This document shows positions 32,441-44,690 of a stretch of 64,000 bases of DNA, piece after piece; the stretch's first letter is position 1, and each line of letters begins with the position of its first letter. The stretch lies in the NCBI RefSeq assembly GCF_001399755.1, contig NZ_LJCP01000007.1:310001-374000 (forward strand), given 5' to 3'. Source of the DNA: Thiohalorhabdus denitrificans. Its GTDB lineage: Bacteria > Pseudomonadota > Gammaproteobacteria > Thiohalorhabdales > Thiohalorhabdaceae. The notes beneath the pieces are model-generated. The model was not told where the DNA came from, searched no databases, and was given only the letters and a program-made list of their open reading frames with translations. The position numbers were made by a program, and so were the translations under genes.

Positions 32441-33028
32441 ATGAAATCGACGATTCCAGGCGGATTTCTGGTAGCCGGTCTGCTCGCCGCGCTGCCGGCG
32501 TGGGCGGCGGAGGAGATGCCCGAGCGCGAGCAGGCCGCCAAGGAGGCGGCGAGCGCCCTCATGAAGGAGCTCGGCGGGGAGCTCAAGCAGGCCATGAAGG
32601 AAGGGGGACCGCCCGAGGCCGTCAAGGTGTGCACGCAGAAGGCGCCCCGGATCACGGCCCGCCTGTCCCGCGAGCGCGGCTGGCAGGTGACCCGCGTCTC
32701 CAACGATTTCCGCAACCCCCTCCTGGGCATGCCGGACCCCTGGGAGCAGGAGGTTCTGAAGGAGTTCGAGAGCCGGGCCGAGGAGGGCGAGTCCCTGAAA
32801 GGGATGGGCTACGGCGAGGTGGTGAACGAGCCGGAGGGCAAGTTCTACCGCTACATGCAGGCCATTCCCACCCAGGAGATGTGCGTCGCCTGCCACGGCC
32901 CCGAGGACCAGCTGGACCCGACGGTGCGCGAGACCCTGCAGGAGCGCTACCCCCACGACCGGGCCACCGGTTTCCAGCCCGGGGACCTGCGGGGCGCTTT
33001 CAGCATCAAGCAGCCGGTGGAGGAGTGA
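32441..33028 (+). CDS. Periplasmic DUF3365 (Tll0287-like) c-type heme protein
   Basis: This is a 195-residue exported protein. It has a signal peptide (about residues 1-22, ending AWAA), a long helix with VCTQKAPRI, the family segment VTRVSNDFRNPLLGMPDPWE, and a single heme motif C148-V-A-C151-H152 followed by the PHDRATGFQPGDLRGAFSI end. Tll0287-like proteins are heme-binding PAS-related sensors or electron carriers. The ATG has GAGGAGG just upstream and a clear signal peptide, so a longer in-frame reading was rejected. It is the first gene behind the perfect sigma-54 promoter. Confidence 0.88.
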   Translation: MKSTIPGGFLVAGLLAALPAWAAEEMPEREQAAKEAASALMKELGGELKQAMKEGGPPEAVKVCTQKAPRITARLSRERGWQVTRVSNDFRNPLLGMPDPWEQEVLKEFESRAEEGESLKGMGYGEVVNEPEGKFYRYMQAIPTQEMCVACHGPEDQLDPTVRETLQERYPHDRATGFQPGDLRGAFSIKQPVEE

Positions 33029-33094
33029 CCCGGTAGCGATGCGTGCCAACGGGCCGTTCGGAGGCAGTACGAACGGCCCCCAAGGGAGGAGCCC

Positions 33095-33418
33095 ATGACC
33101 GGGCGGCGACCGGATTCCCCGAGCTTCTTCTACGGCTGGCTGCCCCGCCTGGTGTCCGTTTCCCTGGTGGTGGCGGTGGTCCTGGTTGGGCTGGCGGCGC
33201 CGTGGTCCTCGATGGCGCGGGGCGGGGTGGGCGTGGTCCTGCCCTGGCTGGTGATCCTCTGGGGGCTGGCGGCCGGTTTCGCCCATGCGCTGGACTTCGT
33301 TCCCGCCCGGCCCCTCCCCAGGCTCCTGCTGGGGCCGGGGCCGGCCTGGATCCTGCTGCTCGGGGGGCTGCTTTGGATGCTGGTGCTGAGCGGGGCTCCG
33401 CCCGGAAGGCCCGAATGA
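33095..33418 (+). CDS. YbgE-like small membrane protein of cytochrome bd loci
   Basis: This is a 107-residue protein with three hydrophobic helices. The segment LWGLAAGFAHALDFVPARP resembles the CAGVIHGVGFRP region of E. coli YbgE, a protein encoded in the cyd operon whose role is unclear. The cydAB genes lie 1.4 kb further on the opposite strand, which supports the assignment. AGGGAGGAG precedes the ATG. It is probably co-transcribed with the DUF3365 gene. Confidence 0.65.
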   Translation: MTGRRPDSPSFFYGWLPRLVSVSLVVAVVLVGLAAPWSSMARGGVGVVLPWLVILWGLAAGFAHALDFVPARPLPRLLLGPGPAWILLLGGLLWMLVLSGAPPGRPE

Positions 33419-33425
33419 GTCTTGG

Positions 33426-33466
33426 TTGACCCGAATCAAACGCAGGGGTGATTAGTAGGGTCTAAT
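33426..33466 (+). promoter_or_regulatory. Class II FNR/Anr-type promoter of sqr
   Basis: TTGAC-CCGA-ATCAA (33426-33439) matches the FNR/Anr palindrome with one mismatch. A -10-like TCTAAT (33461-33466) sits where a class II promoter with the box at about -41.5 would place it. The sqr ATG follows at 33509. Confidence 0.65.
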
Positions 33467-33472
33467 CTGTAA

Positions 33473-34792
<1,320 letters not shown>

Positions 34793-34819
34793 GCCCGGCC
34801 CGCGTTGGGACCACCCGGC

Positions 34820-34851
34820 GGCCGGCCCCCTTGCGGGGCCGGCCTTTTTTT
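34820..34851 (+). terminator. Rho-independent terminator of sqr
   Basis: Stem GGCCGGCCCC (34820-34829) and GGGGCCGGCC (34835-34844) is followed by seven T residues, 28 nt after the sqr stop and directly before the convergent cydB stop. Confidence 0.92.
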
Positions 34852-34856
34852 GTCCC

Positions 34857-35861
34857 TTAGTGGTACCCCGTGTCGCGGGTGACCTTGCCCCGGAACACCC
34901 AGTAGGACCAGGCCGAGTAGCCGAGGATGACCGGAAGCAGGATGGCCAGACCGATCAGGGTGAAGCCCTGGCTCGACGGGTGGGCCGCGGCCTCCTCGAT
35001 GGACAGGTCGGGCGGGACGATATGCGGCCAGATGCCAATCAGCAGGCCGATGTAGCCCAGCCCGAACAGGGCCAGGGACAGGAGGAAGGGCAGCACCTCG
35101 CGCCCCTCCTGCACGGAACGCCACAGCAGCCAGGAGGTGACCCCCACCAGGATCGGCAGGGGAGCCAGCCAGAGGGCGTCGGGGAAGGTGAACCAGCGCT
35201 CCAGGACCTGGGTGTGCAGGACCGGCATCCAGACGCTCACCAGCACCAGGAAGATGATGACGAGCATGGCCAGCGGCCGGGCGAAGGTGAAGGCCAGCCG
35301 CTGTACCCCGTTCTCGGCCTTGAGGATCACCCAGGTGGCTCCCAGCAGGGCGTAGCCGCAGACCAGGGCGAAGCCGGTCATCACCGTGAAGGGGGCGAAC
35401 CAGTCGAGGGGGCCGCCGGCGTACTGGCCGTTCTCCAGGGGCAGGCCGCGTACGATGGCCCCCAGGATAACCCCCTGCGCGAAGGCGGCGACGATGGAGC
35501 CCACCATGAAGGACACGCCCCACAGCCACCGCGAGCGCCCCGCCTTGAAGCGGAACTCGAAGGACACCCCCCGGAAGATCAGGGCGATCAGCATCAGGAT
35601 AACCGGCAGATACAGCGCCGAAAGCACCAAAGAGTAGGCCCGGGGGAAGGCCGCGAGCAGGCCCGCGCCGCCCAGTACCAGCCAGGTCTCGTTGCCGTCC
35701 CAGATGGGGGCGGCGGTGTTCATCATCAGGTCGCGGTCGTCCTCGTTGTCCACGAAGGGCATGATGATGCCGATGCCCAGCACGAAGCCGTCCAGCAGGA
35801 CATACATGATGACGCCCAGGCCGATGACGCCGAACCAGATGTAGGGCAGGAGCTCGATCAC
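34857..35861 (-). CDS. cydB: Cytochrome bd-type quinol oxidase subunit II
   Basis: This is a 334-residue eight-to-nine-helix subunit. The start MIELLPYIWFGVIGLGVIMYVLLDG and the segment PIWDGNETWLVLGGAGLLAAFP are hallmarks of CydB/CioB. The GTG at 35861 follows the cydA stop by 1 nt, after GGAGGAGGG, so the two are coupled. No CydX-like small subunit gene was found downstream. Cytochrome bd oxidases keep working in sulfide better than heme-copper oxidases, which fits the sqr neighbour. Confidence 0.95.
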   Translation of the reverse strand: MIELLPYIWFGVIGLGVIMYVLLDGFVLGIGIIMPFVDNEDDRDLMMNTAAPIWDGNETWLVLGGAGLLAAFPRAYSLVLSALYLPVILMLIALIFRGVSFEFRFKAGRSRWLWGVSFMVGSIVAAFAQGVILGAIVRGLPLENGQYAGGPLDWFAPFTVMTGFALVCGYALLGATWVILKAENGVQRLAFTFARPLAMLVIIFLVLVSVWMPVLHTQVLERWFTFPDALWLAPLPILVGVTSWLLWRSVQEGREVLPFLLSLALFGLGYIGLLIGIWPHIVPPDLSIEEAAAHPSSQGFTLIGLAILLPVILGYSAWSYWVFRGKVTRDTGYH

Positions 35862-35862
35862 C

Positions 35863-37242
35863 TCAGCCCTCCTCCGGGGTATCGTTGGAGGCGGACAGGG
35901 GCCGACCCGGGGCCCCGCGGGGCGCCTCGGGGGCCGGGCGCCGGATCCCGCCGCGGATGAGCCGGAGCATGTACCAGATCCCCGCGCCGAACACCACGAA
36001 GTAGACCAGGACGAACACCGTGAGCGACACCGCCACGCTCACGGGGTCGATGGCCGAGTGCGCGTCCGAGGTGCGCAGCAGGCCCTGGATCACCCAGGGC
36101 TGGCGCCCGATCTCGGTGGTGTACCAGCCCATAAGGATGGCCACGAGACCGGAAGGGGCCATGAGGACCCAGGCGCGCTGCAGCCGCGTCGCGCGCTCCA
36201 GCCGGCCGCGCCACGCCGCCCACGCGCTCCCCCACGCCACCACCAGCATGAGCACCCCCAGGGCCACCATGATCCGGAAGGACCAGAACACCGGCTGCAC
36301 GGGCGGCCGGTCCTCCGGGGCGAAGGCCTTGAGCCCCGTCACCTCCCCGTCCAGGTCGTGCTTGAGGATCAGGCTGGCCAACTTGGGGATGGCCACCTCG
36401 TAGTGGTTCTCCTCCGCTTTTTCGTCCGGCCACGCCGCCAGCACCAGCGGCGCGCCGCGCTGGGTCTCCCAGTGCCCCTCCATGGCCGCCAGCTTGGCCG
36501 GCTGGTGCTCCACCACGAACAGGCCGTGCAGGTCCCCCGCCACGATCTGCGCCGGAACCACCAGCGCCGTGAAGGCCGTGGCGAGTTTCAGCATGCGCAG
36601 GGACTCCTCCCGGTGCCGCCCCCGCCGCAGGTACCACGCCGACACGCCGCCCACGAAGAAGGCGGTGGCGAGGAAGGCCGCCAGGACCATGTGGACGAAC
36701 CGATAGGGGAAGGAGGGATTGAAGACGATCTCGAACCAGTCCACCGGCATGAACACCCCGTCCTCCAGGGCGTAGCCCGCCGGGGAGTGCATCCAGCTGT
36801 TGGCGGAGAGGATCCAGAAGGCCGAGATCAGGGTCCCCAGGGCCACCATGCAGGTGGAGAAGAAATGCAGCCGGGGCGACACCCGCCGCCAGCCGAACAG
36901 CATCACCCCCAGGAAGGTGGCCTCCAGGAAGAAGGCGGTGAGCACCTCGTAGCTCAGAAGCGGGCCGAGGATGTTGCCCGCGGCGTCGGTGAGCCGGCTC
37001 CAGTTGGTGCCGAACTGGAAGCTCATGACGATGCCCGAGACCACCCCCATGCCGAAGCTCAGGGCGAAGATCTTGAGCCAGAAGAAGTACAGGTCCAGAT
37101 AGACCTGCTCCCGCGTCCGGAAGTAGGCCGCCTGCAGAAAGGCCAGCCAGCACGCCAGGCCGATGGTGAGCGCCGGGAAGAGGATGTGGAAGGAGACCAC
37201 GAACCCGAACTGGATGCGGGACAGCATCAGCGCGTCGAGCAT
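35863..37242 (-). CDS. cydA: Cytochrome bd-type quinol oxidase subunit I, short Q-loop
   Basis: This 459-residue subunit carries hemes b558, b595 and d and the quinol site. With the start at 37242, the conserved heme-ligand His falls at position 19 (LSRIQFGFVVSFHILFP), as in E. coli. GGAG lies 6 nt before that ATG, while the ATG at 37254 has no ribosome-binding site. GWYTTEIGRQPWVIQGLLRT is the conserved C-terminal signature. The protein is about 60 residues shorter than E. coli CydA, as in the short Q-loop group that includes cyanide-insensitive CioA. Confidence 0.94.
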   Translation of the reverse strand: MLDALMLSRIQFGFVVSFHILFPALTIGLACWLAFLQAAYFRTREQVYLDLYFFWLKIFALSFGMGVVSGIVMSFQFGTNWSRLTDAAGNILGPLLSYEVLTAFFLEATFLGVMLFGWRRVSPRLHFFSTCMVALGTLISAFWILSANSWMHSPAGYALEDGVFMPVDWFEIVFNPSFPYRFVHMVLAAFLATAFFVGGVSAWYLRRGRHREESLRMLKLATAFTALVVPAQIVAGDLHGLFVVEHQPAKLAAMEGHWETQRGAPLVLAAWPDEKAEENHYEVAIPKLASLILKHDLDGEVTGLKAFAPEDRPPVQPVFWSFRIMVALGVLMLVVAWGSAWAAWRGRLERATRLQRAWVLMAPSGLVAILMGWYTTEIGRQPWVIQGLLRTSDAHSAIDPVSVAVSLTVFVLVYFVVFGAGIWYMLRLIRGGIRRPAPEAPRGAPGRPLSASNDTPEEG

Positions 37243-37525
37243 GCCGCTCTCCATCCGCTTGTGGCCGGAGCGGGAGTCGTACGGACCCCGCCCTCCGGGG
37301 CTGGCGGTCTACCCGTGGTCGGGCCGGCCCCCACCGTGGGTCGGATAGGCTAGCTTCCGACCATGGCAAGGGGGACCCGCCTTGCCAATCCGGGTTGTTC
37401 TTTATGGGGGGAGCTCTTCCGGCCGCTTTCGCTGATCCGTCCCGGCCGTGGCGCTTGATCATGCGGGGGCGTAGCGGGTCCAAATGGTAGGAGGGTGCGG
37501 ATTCGGCAACGGTCGGGAGATAACC

Positions 37526-39817
37526 ATGGGCAAGGCGCACAACCTGGGCTTCCCGCGCATCGGCGCGCACCGGGAAATGAAACGGGCGGTGGAGGCGTAC
37601 TGGGCCGGTGAGAGCAGCCTGGAGGAGCTGGAGGCCACCGGCCGCGACCTGCGCGCCCGGCACTGGCGTCGGCAGGCGGAGGCCGGTCTGGACTACGTGC
37701 CGGTGGGCGACTTCTCCTGGTACGACCACATGCTGGAGATGAGCGCGCTGCTCGGCGCGGTGCCGGAGCGCTTCGGGCAGGTCAGCGGCAACGTGGACCT
37801 GGACACCTTCTTCCGCATGGCCCGGGGTCGGTCCGCGGACGGCGTGGAGACCACGCCCTGCGAGATGACCAAGTGGTTCGACACCAACTACCACTACCTG
37901 GTCCCCGAGCTGCACGCCGACATGGCCTTCGAGATCAGCTCCGAGCGCCTTTTCAGCGAGACCCGGGAGGCCCTGGACCAGGGCTACAACCCCAAGCCCG
38001 TTCTGGTGGGGCCGCTCACCTGGCTGTGGTTGGGCAAGGTCAAGGGGGGCGATTTCGACAAGCTGACGCTGCTCGACCGGCTCCTGCCGGCCTACGAGCG
38101 CATCCTGGACCGGCTCGCCGGACAGGGCGCGGAGTGGGTGCAGCTGGACGAGCCCGTCCTGGTGCTGGATCTGCCCGAGGCATGGCGCGCGGCCTATACC
38201 CGCGCCTACAACCGGCTCACCGGTCGCGGCCCCAGGGTCATGGTGGCCGCCTATTTCGGCGGCCTGGGGGACAATGTCGATCTGGTTCCTTCCGCCCCGG
38301 TGGATGCCCTCCACGTGGACGGCGTGCGTGGCGTCCGGGAGCTGGAGGGGGTGGCCGCGGCGCTGCCCGCCGACGCCGTCCTCTCGGCGGGCGTCATCGA
38401 TGGCCGCAACATCTGGCGGACCGACCTGGAGGCGGCCCTGGAGCGGCTCCGGCCCCTGGAGCAGATCCTGGGGAACGAGCGCCTCTGGGTGGCGCCGTCC
38501 TGTTCCCTCCTGCACGTGCCCGTGGACCTGGCGGAGGAAACCGGCCTCGACGAGGAGCTCAAGGGCTGGCTGGCCTTCGCCGCGCAGAAGCTGGAAGAGG
38601 TGGGGGCCCTGAAGCGGGCCCTGAACGAGGGGCGGGACGCCATCGCCGAGGCTTTGGCCGCGAGTTCCGCGGCCGTCGCCTCCCGTCGGCGGTCGGCCCG
38701 AACCCGCAGTCCCGCGGTGCGCGAGCGGGTCGCCGGGCTGACCGGGGACATGACCCGGCGGGACAGCCCCTACGCCGAGCGCCGGCCGCGCCAGCGGGCC
38801 AACCTGGACCTGCCGGAGCTTCCCACCACCACCATCGGCTCCTTTCCCCAGACCGCGGAGATCCGCCGGGCGCGGCGGGATTTCAAGGCCGGGCGCCTAT
38901 CCGAGGCGGAATACCTCCAGGCCATGCGCGACGCCATCGCCGAGGACGTGCGCATTCAGGAGGAGATCGGCCTGGACGTGCTGGTGCACGGCGAGCCCGA
39001 GCGCAGCGACATGGTGGAGTACTTCGGCCAGCGGCTCGAGGGCTTCGCCTTCACCACGGGCGGCTGGGTGCAGAGCTACGGCTCGCGCTGCGTGCGTCCG
39101 CCGGTCCTCTACGGCGACGTGGCCCGGCCCGAGCCCATGACCGTGGATTGGTCCGTCTACGCCCAGTCCCTGACGGACCGGCCCATGAAGGGCATGCTCA
39201 CCGGGCCGGTAACCCTGCTGCAGTGGTCCTTCGTGCGCGACGACCAGCCGCGCGCGGACACGGCGCGGCAGCTCGCCCTCGCCCTGCGCGACGAGGTGGC
39301 CGACCTGGAGGCCGCCGGCCTGCGCGCCATCCAGGTGGACGAGCCGGCCCTGCGCGAGGGTCTGCCGCTGCGCCGCGGCGAATGGGGCGACTACCTGGAC
39401 TGGGCGGTGGAAAGCTTCCGCCTCGCCACCAGCGGCGTCTCGGACGCCACCCAGATCCACACCCACATGTGCTACGCCGAGTTCAACGACATCATCGAGG
39501 CCATCGCCGCCCTGGACGCCGACGTTATCTCGGTGGAGGCCTCGCGCTCGGAGATGGAGCTGCTGGAGGTGTTCCGCGAGTACGAGTACCCCAACGAGAT
39601 CGGCCCCGGCGTCTACGACATCCATTCGCCGCGCGTGCCCACCACTGACGAGATGGCGGAGCTGCTGGCCAAGGCCGAGCGGGTCATCCCGCGCGAGCGG
39701 CTGTGGGTGAACCCGGACTGCGGCCTTAAGACCCGGGGCTGGGGGGAGGTGCGCCCGGCGCTGGAGAACATGGTGGAGGCCGCGCGCCGGATGCGGGAGC
39801 CTCAGCCCGTGCGCTGA
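37526..39817 (+). CDS. metE: Cobalamin-independent methionine synthase
   Basis: This is a 763-residue zinc enzyme that transfers a methyl group from 5-methyltetrahydropteroyl-triglutamate to homocysteine. The N-terminal start [19 protein letters not shown] and the C-terminal [12 protein letters not shown] motif mark the two barrels. The zinc ligands are in [10 protein letters not shown] and [11 protein letters not shown], with the acid in [14 protein letters not shown]. The ATG at 37526 was chosen for the family N terminus. The 271-nt region before it shows no cobalamin or SAM riboswitch that I could recognise. Confidence 0.96.
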   Translation: MGKAHNLGFPRIGAHREMKRAVEAYWAGESSLEELEATGRDLRARHWRRQAEAGLDYVPVGDFSWYDHMLEMSALLGAVPERFGQVSGNVDLDTFFRMARGRSADGVETTPCEMTKWFDTNYHYLVPELHADMAFEISSERLFSETREALDQGYNPKPVLVGPLTWLWLGKVKGGDFDKLTLLDRLLPAYERILDRLAGQGAEWVQLDEPVLVLDLPEAWRAAYTRAYNRLTGRGPRVMVAAYFGGLGDNVDLVPSAPVDALHVDGVRGVRELEGVAAALPADAVLSAGVIDGRNIWRTDLEAALERLRPLEQILGNERLWVAPSCSLLHVPVDLAEETGLDEELKGWLAFAAQKLEEVGALKRALNEGRDAIAEALAASSAAVASRRRSARTRSPAVRERVAGLTGDMTRRDSPYAERRPRQRANLDLPELPTTTIGSFPQTAEIRRARRDFKAGRLSEAEYLQAMRDAIAEDVRIQEEIGLDVLVHGEPERSDMVEYFGQRLEGFAFTTGGWVQSYGSRCVRPPVLYGDVARPEPMTVDWSVYAQSLTDRPMKGMLTGPVTLLQWSFVRDDQPRADTARQLALALRDEVADLEAAGLRAIQVDEPALREGLPLRRGEWGDYLDWAVESFRLATSGVSDATQIHTHMCYAEFNDIIEAIAALDADVISVEASRSEMELLEVFREYEYPNEIGPGVYDIHSPRVPTTDEMAELLAKAERVIPRERLWVNPDCGLKTRGWGEVRPALENMVEAARRMREPQPVR

Positions 39818-39830
39818 GCGCCGGCCGGTT

Positions 39831-40355
39831 TCAGGCCCGTTCCCGCAAGCCGAGGTGCTCGACCAGGTCCTCCAGATGGGCTTCCCGCACCCCGATGGCC
39901 CGCAGGCCTTCCCAGGTTCTCGCCACGTACTCGGTGTTGGGGCCCGACCGTCCCCTGGCCCGCCGGACGATGGTGGCGGCTTGCGAGGCGGAGAGATCGA
40001 GCCGGCAGCGGGGGTGGTGGGGGTTGGCCACGTAGGTCAGGGCGGTCTCCTCCCGGTCGGCCACCGACACGGTCAGCCAGGCCCGCTCGTACACGGAGTC
40101 CCCCAGCTCGCGCCGGTCCAGGTAGTCCTGGACCTCCGCCTCCCGCTCGGGGGCCACGCGGAATCCCAGCCCCCGGCAGACGCCGCCCTCGGCGGGGACG
40201 AGCCCCAGGACGAGGCCCGGGTGCTCCCAGGTCCCGCGGTGGTCGTGGGTGTAGACGCAAAAGCGGCGGGCGAATCCCCGGAGAGTGGCTACCTGCGCCT
40301 CCTCATACGGGAACCCCGGGTTCCAAACCAGGCTGCCGAAACCGAAGACCCACAT
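39831..40355 (-). CDS. chaC: ChaC-family glutathione-specific gamma-glutamylcyclotransferase
   Basis: This is a 174-residue protein with the ChaC start WVFGFGSLVWNPGFPY (substrate-binding YGSL-type loop), RGFARRFCVYTHDHRGTWEHP, the catalytic Glu region in RELGDSVYERAWL, and LTYVANPHHP. Such enzymes split glutathione into 5-oxoproline and Cys-Gly. It is convergent with metE, with only 13 nt between the stops, so glutathione cysteine could feed sulfur amino-acid metabolism; this link is only positional. Confidence 0.9.
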   Translation of the reverse strand: MWVFGFGSLVWNPGFPYEEAQVATLRGFARRFCVYTHDHRGTWEHPGLVLGLVPAEGGVCRGLGFRVAPEREAEVQDYLDRRELGDSVYERAWLTVSVADREETALTYVANPHHPRCRLDLSASQAATIVRRARGRSGPNTEYVARTWEGLRAIGVREAHLEDLVEHLGLRERA

Positions 40356-40475
40356 GAAGGAACGCCTCGCTGCTGCTGGGGAGGGGGGTAGGTCCCTCCG
40401 CTTGGTGAATGCCCAGGATCGGTAGTCTACCCCCTCATGGGTAGGCAGTCAGGGGGACTTCTTGGGGGCATCGAA

Positions 40476-40511
40476 CGCAAGCAGGCCCGCCGAATGGCGG
40501 GCCTGCTTGCG
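40476..40511 (-). terminator. Perfect 16-bp hairpin downstream of thiC
   Basis: Arms 40476-40491 and 40496-40511 are perfect complements around a GAAT loop, 39 nt beyond the thiC stop. There is no U tract, so it may act as an mRNA 3' stabiliser or a factor-dependent terminator. Confidence 0.6.
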
Positions 40512-40512
40512 G

Positions 40513-40541
40513 GTCGCGTCCGGGACGGCCGCTCCTACAGG
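40513..40541. repeat. REP-like element (single)
   Basis: This palindromic element carries the CCGCTCCTACAG core of the repeat family seen elsewhere in the window, here between the hairpin and the thiC stop. Confidence 0.5.
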
Positions 40542-40549
40542 GGCGGGGG

Positions 40550-42599
<2,050 letters not shown>

Positions 42600-42838
42600 C
42601 ACTCTTCCTGCGCCGGTATTACCCGGTTCAGGTTCTAAGGGTCGTCCCGCCCTTGTAGCCTGCCGAGAACCTGTTGCGGAGGCCGTCTGCGGCGTTGCGC
42701 ACTGCTCGCTCCTTCACCTACCTGACCAGGTATGCTTCAGTCGCTGCGCAGTGTGCGCCTTGCAGCCGGCCTTCCTCTCGACGGTTCTCGGCAGGCTCCG
42801 TGGGACCTCTCAGCCGGTCTTCCCGGCTCCCCCGAGTG
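42600..42838 (-). promoter_or_regulatory. TPP riboswitch with a 165-nt insertion, upstream of thiC
   Basis: Read on the minus strand: P1 CACTC (42834-42838) pairs with GAGTG (42600-42604). Then come GGGGGAGCC, a short P3 (GCCGG/CCGGC) and the T-loop element CTGAGA (42808-42813). The second half, ACCCTTAGAACCTGAACC followed by GGGTAATACCGGCG (42611-42642), holds the pyrophosphate-binding helices. Between the CTGAGA and ACCC elements lie 165 nt instead of the usual few. This insert begins and ends with complementary GTCCC/GGGAC and a perfect 15-bp stem (42657-42671 with 42783-42797), so it can be looped out. All core nucleotides I can recall are present, so the aptamer is probably functional. 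Confidence 0.88.
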
Positions 42839-42970
42839 GTAGCCGCCCATGTTGCCGCAGCCTTTCCTCCCAGGCAAGTAGGCCCCCTACCGAGGTACAA
42901 CCGCGGGGCACGCGGAGGGCACGGATGGCCCAAAGACGATCGGGACCAAGGCCCGGCCGGCCGGCGAGCC

Positions 42971-43044
42971 CTGTGGGAGCGGTCCGGAACCGCGACCGGC
43001 AGCGAGCCCAGGCAACCGGTCGGGGTCGCGGACCCCTCCCACGG
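42971..43044. repeat. BIME-like pair of inverted REP elements
   Basis: TGTGGGAGCGGTCCGGAACC at the left and a degenerate complement ending in CCTCCCACGG at the right form a large imperfect palindrome between the thiC leader and the nosL stop. Confidence 0.6.
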
Positions 43045-43111
43045 TTTTCTCGAGCAGGGTGGCTTTCCTGCGGACCTTGATAGTCGGTCGGCAGGCCGAA
43101 GGATGCGATGC

Positions 43112-43654
43112 TCAGTGTCCTCCGTGGCCACCCTTCGGGGGGCCACCGCCGGGCAGCTCCGCCACCAGGTCCCGCTCGATGTCCGCGAATCCAAGGACCT
43201 CGCCGCCGTGCTCGGCTGCGAAGGTTTCCGCCTCCGACCGCTTACCGAAGGAGGCCAGCGTGGGGCCCATGGCGCCGCGGCGGTCGCTGCCCACCACGTA
43301 GTGGGCCTCCCTAGCCGGGATCCAGGCGCCCTCCGCCTTGTGCGGACGCTCCCAGGCGCTCTTCCCCATGTCGTTCACGTACATGACGGCGATCCGGTGG
43401 TCCTGCGGGCTGTCCTCCTCCAGCAGGAAGGCGAAGAAGTCCCGCGTGGAGCAGAAGTGCAGGGGGCGGTCCTCCCCCTTGAGGTGGAGCTGGGCCTTGG
43501 GCCCGGGGTAGTCCACCACGGTCATGCCGCAGACGGCGCAGCTGGCCGAACGGTCCGGGATCTGCGGGTCGGGCGTTGCGGTCTCCTGCCCGCCGCCGCT
43601 GCAGGCGGCGAGCAACAGGGTCAGGATCAGGGCGAGTAGGGGGGCTTTGGGCAT
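43112..43654 (-). CDS. nosL: Nitrous-oxide reductase accessory lipoprotein NosL
   Basis: This is a 180-residue outer- or periplasm-facing lipoprotein that delivers Cu(I) for NosZ maturation. The lipobox LLLAACSG sits at about residues 13-20. The NosL signature CAVCGMTVVDYPGPKAQLHL and the later FCSTRDFFAFLLE and YVND segments are visible. The C-terminal tail is Gly/His-rich (PPKGGHGGH) and may bind metal. It is the last gene of the nosRZDFYL order on the minus strand. No ApbE/NosX gene follows. Confidence 0.93.
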   Translation of the reverse strand: MPKAPLLALILTLLLAACSGGGQETATPDPQIPDRSASCAVCGMTVVDYPGPKAQLHLKGEDRPLHFCSTRDFFAFLLEEDSPQDHRIAVMYVNDMGKSAWERPHKAEGAWIPAREAHYVVGSDRRGAMGPTLASFGKRSEAETFAAEHGGEVLGFADIERDLVAELPGGGPPKGGHGGH

Positions 43655-43705
43655 GGTTTCTCTCGTTCTGGAAGTCGATGGGCGCCGCCGGGCGGTTTCG
43701 CCGTC

Positions 43706-44539
43706 CTAGGAGGACTCGCCCCGGTTGAACAGCCAGGCGGCCAGGGCCAGGGGCACGGCGGCCCAGGCGGCCAGGACCCCGATGAGCAGCGTCCGGGAGA
43801 ACAGGGCCTCGGGCACCACCGAGGCCAGCCCGGAGCTCAGGGCCACGGCGTCGAAGCCGGTCAGGTTGAGCAGGCGGTAGACGTCCGCCGGGTTGAGCAG
43901 CAACAGATAGGGGAACACCCCGCCGCCGATGGCGCCCTCCGTGGCCACCAGCGAGCCCAGCAGGAGCAGGTCGAAGACCAGCACGAAGACCAGCCACAGC
44001 AGCAGGGCCAGGCCGGCGGCGCGGGTCTTCTCGGCGACGGCCGCGGAGACTACGTAGGCCAGGCTCTGAAAGGCCAGGGCCAGCAGGATGGAGGTGGCCA
44101 CGAACAGGACGTAGGCTCCCCAGGCGCCGGACTCGCGGGCCTCGGGGGCCAGCATCGCCAGCAGGGCGCCGGCCACGGTGAACCCCAGCAGGATGGACAG
44201 GGACAGCACGGCCGCCTGCCCCAGGAACTTGCCCACGAAGATCTGCCAGCGCTGCACCGGGTGTCCCAGCAGCAGAAGCAGGGTGCCGGCCTCGCGCTCG
44301 CCGACGATGGCCCCGTAGCACAGCACCAGGGCGATCAGCGGGATCAGGTAGATGGCCAGGCTGGTGAGGCTGGCGATGGTCACCCCCATGGGGGTGAAGC
44401 CCACCTCGCCGCTCGGCGCGGCGCCGAAGTAGGCCAGCCCCAGGGCCAGCAGCGCCAGCATGAGCGACACCGCCAGCACCCAGCGGTTGCGGACGCCGTC
44501 GCGGAACTCTTTGCGGGCCAGGGCGAGAATCGGGCTCAT
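43706..44539 (-). CDS. nosY: NosY, ABC transporter permease of the nos system
   Basis: This is a 277-residue inner-membrane permease with six hydrophobic helices. It opens MSPILALARKEFRDGVRNRW and contains GEREAGTLLLLLGHPVQRWQ, both typical of NosY. With NosF and NosD it forms the ATP-driven unit needed to supply sulfur for the CuZ centre of NosZ. The ATG at 44539 has AGGAAG upstream, with an in-frame GTG one codon earlier. A 151-nt gap with a BIME separates it from nosF, unlike the tight nosD-nosF junction. Confidence 0.92.
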   Translation of the reverse strand: MSPILALARKEFRDGVRNRWVLAVSLMLALLALGLAYFGAAPSGEVGFTPMGVTIASLTSLAIYLIPLIALVLCYGAIVGEREAGTLLLLLGHPVQRWQIFVGKFLGQAAVLSLSILLGFTVAGALLAMLAPEARESGAWGAYVLFVATSILLALAFQSLAYVVSAAVAEKTRAAGLALLLWLVFVLVFDLLLLGSLVATEGAIGGGVFPYLLLLNPADVYRLLNLTGFDAVALSSGLASVVPEALFSRTLLIGVLAAWAAVPLALAAWLFNRGESS

Positions 44540-44595
44540 CACACTTCCTATCCGGTTCGGTCGGGGAGGGGGCGATAACCGCCCGCAAAGTTGCC

Positions 44596-44663
44596 GTGGG
44601 AGCGGTCATCGGCCCCGACAAATGCGCCACCGCAGGAAGTCGCGGCTGGTAGCCGCTCCCACA
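44596..44663. repeat. BIME-like inverted REP pair within the nos operon
   Basis: GTGGGAGCGG (44596-44605) and CCGCTCCCAC (44654-44663) are inverted copies flanking a spacer that fills most of the gap between nosF and nosY. Confidence 0.65.
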
Positions 44664-44690
44664 AGAGCGCTGGCATGGCGAAGCTGGCCA

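Noticed and set aside
37255-37525. Cobalamin or SAM riboswitch before metE
   Set aside because: I looked for B12-box and SAM-type core motifs in both orientations and found none. Only a short GC-rich leader is visible.
43655-43705. A nosX/apbE-type flavin transferase gene at the end of the nos operon
   Set aside because: The gap is only 51 nt, and after nosL the next features are a BIME and the thiC leader, so this factor must be encoded elsewhere if present.
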